A stretch of DNA of 64,000 bases from Guadua angustifolia (taxonomy: Eukaryota > Streptophyta > Magnoliopsida > Poales > Poaceae). Made by a program: the position numbers and the translations under genes. The stretch spans positions 41,772,466-41,836,465 of the forward strand of contig CM070512.1 of assembly GCA_036346375.1 (NCBI GenBank). The letters are read 5' to 3'. Below are positions 34,138 to 46,583 of the stretch, in pieces (the first letter of the stretch is position 1; each line of letters opens with the position of its first letter). Under the pieces are notes generated by a model that saw only the letters and a program-made list of their open reading frames with translations, was not told where the DNA came from and made no database searches.

Positions 34138-36311
34138 ACCTTGGGGAGCGTCCTCCCAAGAGAATGTGATCGTGGCTCCGGCCCACTTGCAGGGCTGGTC
34201 GACGGGCCTCCCAGCGGTGGCTTGATAAACGGTGCGTGTAGCATCCTTGATCTCACTCCGGGACTGGTATGCTGACGAGCCGCCGAAGATGACATCAATC
34301 CGGCAATCACCCTATTGGAACTCTAGGTCAAAGTCGGCCTGGTCTATCCCGACGTCGACCCTGTCGGGTTGCTCCACTTCTTTCGGGAGCGTGGGCATCT
34401 CTCCACACCCATCATAGAAGGCGTCTAGCCTATTTTACCAGGCCCTGCAACTTCGTAGGTCGTAGCCTGGGGCCCTGTGGAATAGGAAGAACTTCTCTTC
34501 GTCATACCTAGGATGCCCCTCAGGATCTTGTGGTCAGTCGTCGATTTGTCGGGACCCAGATCGGTGATTCCCCTACCAAGGTCGGTGAGACGCCTGCTGA
34601 GATCGTGGCTGGTTTCGCTAAGGTCAGGACCCTTCTTGGGTCAGTTCTCGTACCTCCATGACTTCGCGGTGGCTGTTTGTTGAAACAACCACCCACGGTC
34701 GGCCGTCACCATGCTTGCGGTCCCTCTTCCGCTTCTTAGCAGTCGAGCCCGAGTCATCGCTCTTGGCGTTAGGAGGACCAGCCTCGCCCGAGTTGATACC
34801 GAGCCTACCTTGGTCATAATCGCGCTTCAAACGAACCGTGTCGTCCGCATCCGCATATCACTCTGCCATGTGAAACAGTTTGTTGACCGTGAGCCTCATC
34901 GTAATTTCCAAGTCCTCGGTGAGGCGTCAGTCGCAAACACCAAATTTGAAGGCCTTGATCACGGCCTCATCGGAGATACTTGGAATCAAGTTCCTCGTGT
35001 GGATGAATCACCGCACGAAGTCGCGAAGGGGCTCATTCTTCCCCTGGATAACGCGATCTAGGTCCTTCTCCCTTCCGGACCGCTCATAACAACTCTGAAA
35101 ATTGGAGCGAAGGGCGCTTTGTACCTGATGCCATGATCGGAAGGAAGCGGGATTCTGGATGAAGAGCCAAGTGCGCGCGGCCCCATCCAACACGGATGGG
35201 AGATAGTTGGCCATCACCGCCTCGTCTCCCCCTGCCACCAAGATCGCGGTGGAGTAAATTGAAAGAAACTCATCCAACACCATGATCGGAAGGAAGCGGG
35301 CTTCTGGTTGAAGAGCCAGGTGCGCGCGGCTCCATCCAACACGGACGGGAGATAGTTGGCCATCACCGCCTCGTCTCCCCCTGCCACCAAGATCGCGGTG
35401 GAGTAAATTCAAAGAAACTCATCAGGGTTCTTCGTCCCATCGAACCGCTCGATCAGGGTGGTTTGAATCGGGCTAGCCAGCGCACCCGACAAAGGTCGTC
35501 GGAGTATGCCGAGCAGCCGTAGGTCGGAACAGAGGCACACCGAGGAAGGTGGTCGCTGCTGCTAGAGCTGGAATTGCGGTCGCCCCGGCGACTCAGATCT
35601 ACGTCCGCGTCGATTGTGGCGATGGGCGCGGGCATCGCCCGGGAGGTACCGCAGGCGTTCGTGGACCCTGCAACGCCTCGGTGGAATGTCCGGGGAAAGA
35701 CTCGACACGATGTTGCTAGAATGAGAGCTGCTGCAGTTTATCGCTTCAAGACGCCGTCCGGGTCACGCCAGGTGACAACGCGAGGAGTCCGGACAAATCT
35801 CGATCGCCGGCGCTGAAGGTGATCGGCGGGAGCGCCAGCGCCTACGCGAAGAGCTGCCGTCACTCTTCAGGGAATGAGACCCGGAGTGGCGATTTTGGTG
35901 TTGCAAAGGTATGACTTCAACAGCAGCTTTGTCGAGCTCGTTTGCGAGAGCTCGACCAAAAAGACCCGACCTCGTCCGAGCGGGATCAGTCATGACCCGG
36001 GCGATCGAACGGAGGTGCTCGCCCGACCGAGGAAGCTTGCATCGTCCCGATGAAGTCCCAATCTTCTCACGCTCCTCTCGTCGGAGGGCTGTTATGGCCT
36101 GGTTGATGCGAACTTAGGCCATCCGGCGAGTGTATTCAGGGGTCTTCGGACTACGCTCCCCCGCCTCCACGCTTGTGTCATGGCTAGCCGCCATGAAAAC
36201 AAACTGATCACGCAGTGGCAGAGAAGGCGAAAACAGGGATGTGGAGTTACCATGTTCAGGAGCCGCATTCGAGCCTGAGCCCGCCGAATGTCCCGTGGCG
36301 ACGAATGCCAT
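34138..36311 (-). pseudogene. Tat gag, frameshifted
   Basis: Capsid-like sequence includes FLSIYSTAILVAGGDEAVMA, LPSVLDGAARTWLF, VQSALRSNFQSCYER and KNEPLRDFVR (35008-35412), then RNLIPSISDEAVIKAFKFGV and KRDYDQGRLGINSGEAGP (to 34624). A 65-codon frame at 36114-36311 (MAFVATGHSAGSGSNAAPEH) follows the primer site and may be the N-terminus. Several stops and shifts separate the parts, and a 149-bp tandem duplication (35132-35423) interrupts the capsid. No zinc knuckle is clear. Confidence 0.75.
35132..35423 (-). repeat. 149-bp tandem duplication within Tat gag
   Basis: CATGATCGGAAGGAAGCGGG starts at 35132 and again at 35281, and the two units stay alike to the AAGAAACTCATC at about 35274 and 35423. 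The duplication repeats the capsid segment and would add about 50 codons in a shifted frame (149 is not a multiple of 3). Confidence 0.92.
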
Positions 36312-36353
36312 GCCTCCGAGGTTTTGAAGTTCCTTCGAATGAGTGAAGCTTTC

Positions 36354-36372
36354 GGGCCCACGGTGGGCGCCA
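36354..36372 (-). other. Tat primer binding site
   Basis: On the minus strand TGGCGCCCACCGTGGGCC begins 2 bp after the LTR end. TGGCGCC... sites are common in Tat/RIRE2-like elements. I do not assign the tRNA with certainty. Confidence 0.75.
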
Positions 36373-36374
36373 GC

Positions 36375-36801
36375 TGTCGACGATCAGGATCGCCAGACCG
36401 CAGAAGTGAATGAGGGTTGATTGTGTGTACGGGACCCTGAATCGACCTCACTCACTGAAGGGTCGGCTCTACTGCTCTAATGGTCGGAGGAAAAGACAGA
36501 GAACGAGACACCAAGAGTTATACTGGTTCGAGCCCCTGTGACAGGTAACAGCTCTACTCCAGTCTTGCCCGAAGGCGATGAATCTCACTATGTTTGAGTA
36601 CAAGAAGGTGCTTTCTAGCTCGAGCTTCCGTAGCCCAAGTACTTGTGTGTGTATGTTGTGATGTCCCTAAGTACGTTCGTCCCAGGGGGTTATATATCTC
36701 CCTTAGCCGTTACTGAAAACCTCCCGGAGAGATTTCCGGGAGAGTGGCATCGTGCACAATGAAGGTGGGCTATAACCGCCCTAGATTTGCCGCCCATGTC
36801 A
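36375..36801 (-). repeat. Tat 5' LTR (427 bp)
   Basis: On the minus strand it starts TGACATGGGCGGC (36801) and ends GATCGTCGACA (36375). A TATATAA box lies on the minus strand at 36690-36696, about 105 bp inside. The same arrangement occurs in the LTR at 59918-60336. Outer flank: catga at 36802-36806. Confidence 0.8.
36690..36696 (-). promoter_or_regulatory. TATA box of the Tat LTR
   Basis: On the minus strand TATATAA precedes CCCCC, about 105 bp from the LTR start. The second Tat LTR has TATAAAG at a comparable distance. Confidence 0.5.
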
Positions 36802-38507
36802 CATGAATGAGATTTTACTCCAAATACCAATTTATTATTTATGTTATTAGATTTTACTATTGCATAGGCTACATAGGCTGTTGAACCCTCGTATCACCTG
36901 ATAAATATTTGTTTTCTATTATCTTTAGAAACAACAATAAAATATAACAATACATTAAGTAAATTGGTGTTTATTTGACAGTAAATTTTTTTTCATGTGG
37001 TACTTATCGGTGAGAATTATATCATTCTGTTTTAGTGTGGTTCAGTAGCCTATGGAGACTGTGTGGCACTAAATTCTAACAAAATATTCAGTAAATTAGT
37101 GTTTATTTGATAGTAAAATCTTATTTATATCACATTTTTAGTAATGTAAGGTCTCCATTTTTTATAATAAATTATTGACAATAGGTTCCCTATACATACA
37201 ATACTAGTCCTATGATCAGTGGCTAGCACGCACAATTTACAAATTGACATCACATCTATACACAATAATATTACAAATGTAGCAGTGTCTTAAGATTACA
37301 TAATATCATTACAGTTCAAAAACTTGAAACTTGCAGTAGAAGCCTTATTTAACTTCTAGTATGCCTAATAACCATCAGGCAACAGACAAGGTAAAACCCT
37401 ATAAAAGTCATCATCATTTTCGCCGTATTCTGTATGATCGTAAATATCATCGGGGTACTCTGTGTCATCACCTAAAAACAACAATGATAGCAAGATTGAA
37501 TACATTGTGTACTTAGCAAGACTTGTAGTGTTTCGCAAATGCAAGTATAATTAAAATGCATGTCATAGCAACTAAAAGGTTTCTACAATTATTTTGCATT
37601 GGCAAATTAAAACATATTCATACGATAGATTGCAACCAAGATTTGTAAAAGAGCAATTCTTGTAATGACAAAGTATCGACATAGAATTTAACATCATAAC
37701 GCAATCTACCCGACTGATCCAAATCCATTTTCATGTCATCTCCTAACATGAATATATTTCAAAACACAATTTTCCACCAAATCATTTTAGAAATATTAAA
37801 AATCTAGCTATATGATGACGTTACCAAGTGCCTTTGACCATAGACGCAGCTAAATAATTAGATTTATACTCTGTAGAGGTGTACAACTTTACCCACAAGA
37901 AATGATTTACCATTTTTGCCAAGCCAATTAACACACTTCCTTTAGTGTGTCGGCATGGAGATCATAACATAACCGTTACATTACCTAAACCCAACTTGCA
38001 CCAGCCCAGTGACGTTAACCCTTGCTACGTGGAAGAAACAGAAATGGCAGTAATTCCCTGTCATTTCAAATGGTAATATGAGCAGTAAATCCCTGCAATA
38101 ATGGTTTATTCCCATAACAAGGCGTACACAGTTGTACCGACATGCATTTACCTACACCGAGGTGTGGAAGCCCCTCACAAACAAACCTAACCAGAATGCT
38201 TCTACTATCTCCCGCCTACCAATGTGCAAAGCCAGATTTAAGCAACTTAATAGATTATGACTGTCCAATACCATCACTTGTGGTTGTATAATTATCTTGG
38301 CTTGAAAACAACCAATAGCTCGATTCTTAATTCGACACGGGCAATACTTCTCCCTACACTACATACAAGTACTACCCTTACACAACTAGCTATTGCCAAT
38401 AATTGCCCGCATAAAAATCATAGTTTTATTTCGGGATTTTTAGTCAAAATACCAGTAATCGACAACAAGTCATATCCGACATTTTCAAATTCCCAAGAAG
38501 TAGTTTT
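36802..38507. other. unassigned AT-rich region, possible minus-strand exon remnant
   Basis: Mostly AT-rich DNA without motifs. On the minus strand 37467-37379 is bounded by TTTTTAG| and encodes an acidic end, DDTEYPDDIYDHTEYGEN...LPDGY-stop; it may be a terminal exon of an old gene, but I do not recognise it. Words like AGTAAATTGGTGTTTATTTG occur at 36957 and 37090 and again near 52366. Confidence 0.35.
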
Positions 38508-41410
38508 TGTAACATCCCAAAATTTGGACTTTTGGCATGTTTAAAAATCAAATTTGACCATTTGCATTTTCTTGGAATTAATTGAAGCTTAATATGAATT
38601 TTCTAATAATTAGAAGATTTAATTTGATTAATCTATGCAGCAAATTAAAGGTTTCCAGTTTTTATTGGGTTCCTTGTGCTTCAAGGAATTTTTCTATATT
38701 TTTGGAGATTTTTCTGAATTTATTTGCTATTTATTTGAATTTATTTGCTCTTATTCGGATTTTCTGGAATTTCTTAAATTCGAAAACCTTTTTATTTTCT
38801 TTTCCTCTCCTCGGGCCGAATTGCTCCCGGCCCATTCCTATTTTTCTCCGGCCCGCTCCTATTACGGCTCTGCTTTTTCAAGATCGCCCGCCCATCGGCC
38901 CACCTCGCTTCAGTGGATCCTCGCCACGGTTTGGCCAGATCGCAACCACGCCATTTCACACCCGCCGCCTCGAACCTAACCCTAGCCGCCGCCGCCGGTC
39001 TCCGAGATTTTGCACGCCTCCGGCTATTTAAGACCCCGAGGACGCCATCCCGAGGTTCGCCTCTCGCGCCCACTTTGCCCTAGCTCTCGCCAAGACGAGC
39101 CGCCATCATCTCGCACAAGCTCGCTGGTTCATCCACCGCCCAAGACTTTCGCGCTGCTTTTTCACCTCCGGCCGCCCTCCGCCGTGATCGGTTGCATCAT
39201 CGAACTCCGGCGCGTCAAACTCTCCCAGATCCGCACTCCTTCCGCCTCGATCACCACCCATTTGCCAGCAGGTCGCTCTTCCTCGGCTCCTAAGTGTGTA
39301 CCGCCCCTCGCCATCGAGTTCCTTCACGAGCTCTCCGCCGTCCGATCTTAGGTGAACGTCTCAGATCTCGCCACAGGCGTCAGGCGTCTGCACAAGATCC
39401 CGAGCAGGGCGTCACACACCCTGCGTGGCAAGCCACGCCACCTAGCAAACTGCGCTACCGCCACCTCGCCCACCGCCACCTCACCAATGTCGCCTCGGTA
39501 AACCCAGCCCACTGTGGACCGAGTCTCGACTCGTGGGTCCCATCTGTCAGCCAAAGTATTTTTCCTTTTTCTGATTTTCCTGAATTTCCGAAATTCCAGC
39601 CAATCCTGTGCTGACACGTGTCACCCATGGGATTTTCTCTGAATTAAATTCTTCCAAGGCCCGTTCTCCTCGTCCGAACTCCGATTGGAGTGATTCAAAT
39701 TTCTAAATTTTTGTAAAATCAAGCTCTACATTCCAGAGCCATTTATTTTCAATTTTGAGCTAGTTTACTTCTCTGTTTTGTATTTATTTGGCTTTGTTGC
39801 TTTATTTTCCTAGAGACGCAAACTCAAGGAGCGAACGGAGACTTCAAGACCAAGAATCAGCATTTGAACAGCAAGGCAAGTCGAGACCTTTGATCATATT
39901 GAACCCATGTTTGCAAAAGTACTTTGTTTTATACAATTGCATGCTATTTGTGTAACAATGCTAGTTTATGGGAGTAGCTATTTACCTGTTTGAGTACGCC
40001 CCTTTGATTATTGGAATGCCATGTATCCATTGTTAACCATAGGTTGGGACATTATTAGTTGGACATAACCATAGTACCAGCATTGGGTTATCGTAGCTAT
40101 GCTTAGCCATGCTTAGTTGTCCGATGGGATTCATATCACCTGTGAGCTAATGCTAATCTTGACTTAATGAGATATGGAATTGTGGCTGTTGACCACTGTT
40201 GTAAAACTTGTTGTACCATGGCAGGGGATGCCATTGGTTTTGGGTTAAACAAAATGTTTCCCTCGGGCAATTGATCGTGCAGTAAAGGGGGTGCTGTTTA
40301 GCACATTGGGATGTGGTTGTCTTGCCTGAGACAATTTAAGGACTTAATCTTGTGCGCCATTGAACTGGGCCTAACCGTGCAACCACAAGTCCGGTATGGG
40401 ACGGACCTAGCTGATTAATTTGCAATGTCCAGACTTGAGTATTGCCAGTTGTTGGTGTGAGGTCCGAGATGGACGGGTAGACTCACATGGCTCAAGAGGG
40501 GCCCCGAGGGCTAAACCTTAGAGGGCAAGATCGGGTTTAGACATGCATTGTAAAGGCTTTGTAGTGATCTCTCTGCCGACACACCAAAGGAAGTGTGTTC
40601 TTAGCGCTTGGCACTAAGGGATGATCATGTCTTGTGGGTAAAGCCGCATAACCTCTGCAGAGTGTAAACTATTCGAATAGCCGTGTCCGCGGTCATGGAC
40701 AAGCCCGGGGATTTCACACGGGGTATAGAGTATTTTCCTGAAATGTGGGATGGTTGAGATGTGAAATGGGGAGTTCACTGTTGTTTTGTTGTCTCAAGCT
40801 ATACTGTTGAATTGTGTGGTTGATACTTGTTTCGAATGATGTAGGGTGATGCCTCGTCATTCTGTTCATGTTGTCTACCATTGATTTATTAGATTATTTA
40901 TTATTGTTTTATTCAAACCGCCTTCAATCTATTTAGTGTATTTAAATTCAAGTTATTGCTTTCGCAAATGAACCATATAACTATCCTTTGTCAAGCCGCA
41001 TGAATATATTGCATCATTTCCTCACGGCTTGTTGAGTACGCTTTGTACTCACGGCTTTATGCCCTCGTTGTTCAGCTTGTCGAGAAGGACCGTAAAGAGT
41101 ATCAAGAGGAGGAGTACTATGAAGACTACGCCGACTAGGAAGGCGTTTCGCACGATTGCCGTGGCATGTCGAATGGCCCAAGTTATTTTATTTCCGCCGC
41201 AATGCTTTTTATTTGTTTCTTAAGCCAAGAGGCATTGGTGTATGAACCTTGACCATAAGGTCGTTTGCTTTATTCAATAATAATTTGTTCTTCTTAGTTA
41301 TTTCGATGTATGGAATGATATGTCATCTATGTTTCCACTGTGTACTAGCGTGATCCTCGACTAGTGCGGTATACACGAGGGTTTCGGATTTGCATATCCG
41401 GGTCCCGACA
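38508..41410 (+). repeat. solo LTR (2903 bp) with 5-bp target duplication
   Basis: It starts TGTAACATCCCAAAATTTGG and ends GGGTCCCGACA. The flanks are identical: gtttt at 38503-38507 and at 41411-41415. No primer site or polypurine tract adjoins. It carries the exon-like block (39814-39875) and 3' hairpins (41033-41051, 41243-41255, 41342-41367). A solo LTR arises by recombination between the two LTRs of an inserted element. Confidence 0.95.
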
Positions 41411-42746
41411 GTTTTGAATTGATCATCTACTTCGTTGCTAATTAAGCATGGCTAAGCATGAGTTATAATCGTATATACCTAAATTGACATTATGTATTGT
41501 CTACCCTTTTCCTATAGTTATCAAGGATCACATGTTCATATTTATTAAGGCAGATCCATGAAATAAAAGGTATATCTACCCTCATTCTAGTATAGCATTT
41601 TTATGAAAAGTACGCACATACATAATAGTTTTGTAAGCATTGAAATGTAATTAATTAAAATAGTAGGATAAAAAAGATCAAGGAAGTGCTTGCCTTACTG
41701 ATTATCGTCTGGTACAAAATCCGGGTCGTGGGCGATGTTGTCATCTACCAACTCAGGTTCGTTGAAATCTACTTGTTGATCCATAAAAACATACAAGAAA
41801 TAGTAAATCAAAATAAGGATAAACAGAAGGTAGATTGAAAATTCAAATAAAAGCTTGTTTACTGAAATAGAGGTGTTTATCAGTAGAATCATAATTCGTG
41901 TTTATGTGTGTATATTGCTTCTTTATTTGTGTTTACTAGTATTACTTTTAGACTTAAATGGTATCTAGTATTTCTTTCTTCTATTGAATTATTCATTTTA
42001 TTTTAATAAATTCAAGAAGCTAAAATTATGTATTTTCATAATTATGATTTTGAATTCAAGAAGCAAAAATTATTTAAGGTAGAACGATTAGTGTTACCAA
42101 ATCAGTAGAATGCATTAAGTTATTAATAGGATTCAGATTCAAAATAGTATACTTTTGAAACTAAACACTTGTATCCTGTTGCCTTTTTCTAACCCATCAT
42201 GATTGCTTAGTATATTAATTTATTTAAATAGGTCTTTACACATTATTAACAAATGCATGCATAGATTTATATGATTTTGCTCATATATACATACATGTGT
42301 GTTCTTTGTACTAAGACATGATTTATATCCATGCAACAATTTCAAACCATGGCTTCCTAAATATTAATGCATATTCAAATACCCTACTGCCATATTATTT
42401 CATTGCAATGATTTAATAGATTTTAAATTTCCTTTGTATAGGTTTATTCATTTTTGTATATTAATCACATTGATACTAATCTTTAGTAGAAAAGACCTAA
42501 AACAAATTGGGTTTTTAAATATTTTTACATAGTTAGGTTACTGGTAGTGTAATGATCACAATAAAATTGGTTTCATCAAAATTTGAATTTATTTGAAAAT
42601 TTTTTTACATATAGTCTATTTTCATGCCTTTCTTTTAGTTCTATATTTTAATATTTTTCTAGAGTGGTTTTTCAAAATATTTTTCATATACTGAAAGAAC
42701 TTGATTTTAGATGAATTTAAAAATTTGTTTCATTCCATTTGGATTA
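41411..42746. other. unassigned AT-rich region
   Basis: No retroelement domain is seen. A minus-strand frame (41695-41892) ends MDQQVDFNEPELVDDNIAHD...PDDNQ, with a donor-like CA|GTAAGG just after. Its acidic style resembles the possible exon at 37379-37467, on the other side of the solo LTR. The two may be parts of one old minus-strand gene split by the LTR, but the splice phases do not fit directly. Confidence 0.3.
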
Positions 42747-44708
42747 AAAATATGAAAGATATTCAAGTTTCAACTTTAACCGATTCTAAAATTCAAAAGA
42801 AATCGCAAAATACGTTTTCAATGCACTGAAAGTGTATTTTGCTTCATGCCAACTGTTCTTGTTCAAAAACTGACTCGATCGTTGACACCTCATGCCCGCT
42901 CCTTAGTGTCTCAAAGCGCGAGAGAAACGGCCGCAACCACTAACAAAGGGACCCGCAAAGACAAATGACACGTAAGTGGCTCGGCGGACTCAGTTCGTCA
43001 GGACGATCTACGGCCGGAGAAGCTAAACCGGTAGCATGGCTAGCTTCCTCAGGTCCTTGCACATCTAGGGAACAACTCAAAGACCTCCGGTGATGACCGG
43101 AGATGGGTCACCACCGTGGTTGAGCGGCGGTGATCATGGCGGAAGGCCACGCTGGCGGTAGAGGGTTCGCCGGGTCGAATCGGTTCTAGCTAAAGCATCT
43201 ACGGGTCCTAGACATTCCATTTTACTTGACACTAGCTTTGGAGATGAGCTAGTTTATTCCGTTACCAATCGCCGGTTCTGGGGAAGAAGAGGGCACAGTG
43301 GCGGTGGAGTTCTGGACAAGGGAACCTGCGAATACAAGAGGGCTTTTGATCCTTAAGATATGTAGTAGCTAATGCGAAGAAGAATTGGAATGAAGTTTAG
43401 TGTACCGGATTAAATCGGGATCGATTCCATTTCTAGGGCTCTTTGGCTATATTGGAAATGCGAGAAATTGGTGAGGGTTTAGTGGATGAGAGTGTAACAC
43501 CGACTTCCCACCTAAATCCGGATTCTACCAACTCCCAAATAACTAATGATACTGTGTAACACCCCGACTTCCCACGAAGTCCGGATGCTACCAACTCCCA
43601 AATAATCTAATGATACCTTTACGCAAAGATCGAAACTGAATTCAATCTCTAAACCCTCAAACTGGCTTAAACTAAGTCACCGAATTTACAAAATTTCAGC
43701 ATGACCTCTTTAGAAACTAGGACATCCACTCAGCAGATAGAAAACATGCAGACAATATGATATCATTCTAGCAGGTCCTTAGTTAACCAATCACACATCC
43801 AATAAACGGTAATAAGCTCCACCATGACTAACAGCACATTACAACCTTATTAATTACAGCCAGACTTTACAAGTTAATTTAAATGAGGAGGTAGTGACTG
43901 AAGTCGTGCACGTGCTACTACTCCCATCCCGATGAATTAGCTTCAAGGTACCTAAAACAGGAAGCAAACAAGCGTGAGTCCAAGACTCAGCAAAGTGTAT
44001 CAAATAAGAAACGCAATCGAATCCAACGAAATACCAAAACTTCGAAAAGTAACATATTCAAATACTTGACTGAACTTGGTACTTAAATGAACCAAAAACT
44101 GATTCCAAATACCACAACCAACTCAGGAATTATTTAAACTTTACTCATACCTCGATAGCCACCTTTGGATGAGTCCACGACTCAATCCTCAATCTATAAA
44201 TGCCATTAGCTCCACGATTTACCATTTACAGTTTCTATTTGCTGCCTTCATGCTCAAGTGCACAAAACATACAAAAGAAGAAGCTCATATTCATACCTCA
44301 CAATCAACTCACTAAACATGATTCATTATTATTAGTGCAATGCAGATGCAAATATGCCATACCAAAAGAAGAATTCATATCCATACACCACAAAAAGAAT
44401 AATCTCGTATCTATACATCACAATCAATGCATAAAACATGATCCATCATTGACAATGCAATGCAGATTGCACATATGCCCTACCAAAAGAAGAATTCATA
44501 TCCATACACCACAAAAAGAAGAATATCATATCTATACATCACAATCAATGCAAAACATGATTCATCATCGACAATGCAATGCAGATTGCACAATTTCCAT
44601 GCATATGATGCATCATGCATGCTCATCTCTCTTTTAGCACATACTGGGAGGATTTAGTGCACACCCGCTTGCAGTGCACCTCTCATTCCCTTCCACCCCG
44701 TGGTGGAG
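42747..44708. repeat. 1.96-kb direct repeat, copy 1
   Basis: Starts TATGAAAGATATTCAAGTTT and matches 46584-48552 almost base for base, apart from small indels. It holds about 740 bp of LTR-like sequence (a GGGTCCCGCCTGTTAG word on the minus strand), then the end of LTR-C in minus orientation. The right end is cut by an LTR beginning at 44709. Confidence 0.9.
43493..44708 (-). repeat. LTR-C, 3' part, minus orientation (copy in repeat 1)
   Basis: On the minus strand the LTR ends GGGGTGTTACA. The terminal 62 bp are present twice (boundaries 43555 and 43493). The TGAGTC/GACTCA hairpin lies at 43975-43989. The 5' part is missing beyond 44708. Confidence 0.75.
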
Positions 44709-46583
44709 TGTAACATTCCAAATTTTCAAATCTTTGTGCTCAAATTTCAAAATTCAACCCATGAAAATTTTCTCGAATTTAATCTAGCTCAATTTGAATT
44801 TTTAGAATCTAAAAGGATTTAATATGATTAATTTATAACTCAAATTAATTATTTCATATTTTTATTGGGTTCCTTGTGTTTCATTGGATTTTTCTGAATT
44901 TTTGAGATTTTTCCAATTTATTTGCTATTTATTTGGATTTATTGAAGTTCATTCGATTTTATGGAATTTATTAATTCAAAAATAATTTTCTAAATCCTTC
45001 TCCTCGTGTGGGCGAAAACTCCTGTTCATTCGCCGCTCAATCCTTTATCGCTTGGCCCAACCGTTACCGCCCAAACTCCCAAACCCTAACCCTAATGCAC
45101 TCCTGCCGCCGTTAGATCTCGATCTAACGGATCACGCTATACCACGCCACCAGCGCCAACCGCCGCATACCAAGACAAAGGAAGCCGCCGGACATCCTCG
45201 GCTTCGCGCTTTATTCTCGCATCCCTAGGCTATAAAAACTCACTCGGTTCGTCCGTGTTCTCCACTCCGCCGCCGTCTCTTTACACTCTCTCTCTCCATG
45301 GAGACGCCCTCTGAGGCGCTAGACCTCGCCGGAGTTAGTCAAGCTGACCGAACTGCTCCGCGCCGATTTCGCCGTCGGTGAGCCTCGCCAGACTTCTTGG
45401 TACCACCGAGTCCATCTTTTCAAGTGCTACCAGATCCGCTTAACTCTTTTGCTCCATCCGCCGCTCATCCGCGGCTGGCACGCCGCCTTTCCAAGACCGG
45501 TGAGTTGCGCCGCCGCCTCATCAACGCCTTCTTCGCGAAGCCCGCCACCGGATCGCCGCCAACGGCGAGATCTTCGCCACGCTCTTACCGTAAACTCCCA
45601 GTCGCCCCTTTGCCCCGCTATCTTCTCGTGTTTGCCTCAGTATGCCACGCCGACGCCACGAGGCCCTAACCCTTGCGTGGCGCCGTCGTCGCCATCGCCG
45701 AAGTCGCGTGTCGCCCATGTCACGCCACTTCATCGCCACGCCGCCGCCATCAGATACCCTATAGCTGCGCGGTCCGCCACGCACACGCCCACGTACATGC
45801 CACGTCACGCCACGACAGCCCTACTTGCATGCGTGTCAGCCAAGTCAACCGAAACCATGAACCGGGTGCACGTAGACCGTGTCTATGACACAGGGGCCCC
45901 GCTTGTCAGCGACGCAGTTTATTCCTTTACTCGCTGATAATTCCGGAAAAATCCGAGCGCAAACCAATCCCATGCCGACACGTGTCCATTCTCTTATATT
46001 TTTCTATTTTCCTTCCATTTAAACTTCGGAAGCCCCGTTCTCCTCCGTTCGAACTCCGATTTGAACGATTCAAATTTCTAAATTCATATAAAATCAAGAT
46101 CTATCTGTTGGTATCATTTTTATGAAATTTTGGATTTTATTTATTTCTGTTTTATTTATTTCTTGCCTCGATTTATGCGTGTTTCAAGGTAGACGACGAT
46201 CGGTTGAGCAAGAGGAGCATCCAGCGGAGGTAGCAGCAGCGGAAGAGAGTGACGGCAAGTCTCCCTTGACCATATTGAACCCAAATTTATGAATGCTATT
46301 TTGTGTTTAAATTATTGCATGCTTATTATGTGCGTATCATACTTTAAATATCTGCTTCAATGCTTAGCTATATTCCAACTTTGTTATGCCACATTGATAT
46401 TCAACTTGACAACCTTTGACACCTTAGGAAAACTAATTATCAGTAATTAACGGTAATCATTTTATTAAGGAACTAAGAGAAAATGCTTAGCCATGCTTAA
46501 TCACGCCGGTACCTTACCATTATGGAAATGATTTCATTCTTGATTCAAAATGAATTAGAAACCGATGGCAATTGGTGTTGCCG
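44709..46583 (+). repeat. 5' part of a chromovirus-type LTR
   Basis: It starts TGTAACATTCCAAATTTTC and shares the general layout of the solo LTR: AT-rich start, GC-rich transcribed centre, GGGGCCCCGCTTGTCAG word near 45891, exon-like block (46193-46254) followed by TTGACCATATTGAACCC. It breaks off at 46583, where direct-repeat copy 2 begins, so about 1 kb including all 3' hairpins is missing. Confidence 0.8.
45231..45237 (+). promoter_or_regulatory. TATA box in the truncated LTR
   Basis: TATAAAA follows GGC, with a C/T-rich leader starting about 30 bp downstream. This is typical of a plant LTR promoter. Confidence 0.5.

Larger units (their letters stand above)
30398..36801 (-). mobile_element. 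Tat-lineage Ty3/gypsy element (RIRE2-like), 3' LTR missing
   Basis: On the minus strand the order is 5' LTR (36801-36375), primer site (36372-36354), gag, protease, RT, RNase H, a second archaeal-type RNase H, and integrase. The second RNase H marks the Tat lineage. No gene downstream of integrase and no 3' LTR is present before 30197. The gag-protease linker and integrase are frameshifted; RT and the two RNase H domains are largely open. RIRE2-like is a resemblance call. Confidence 0.88.

Noticed and set aside
44200..44637. 145-codon frame conserved in both repeat copies
   Set aside because: Conservation is at the DNA level by duplication (also 48175-48570), and the frame opens antisense to the LTR.
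45397..45937. Overlapping GC-rich frames as a host gene first exon
   Set aside because: They lie in the transcribed centre of a truncated LTR and use three frames at once.
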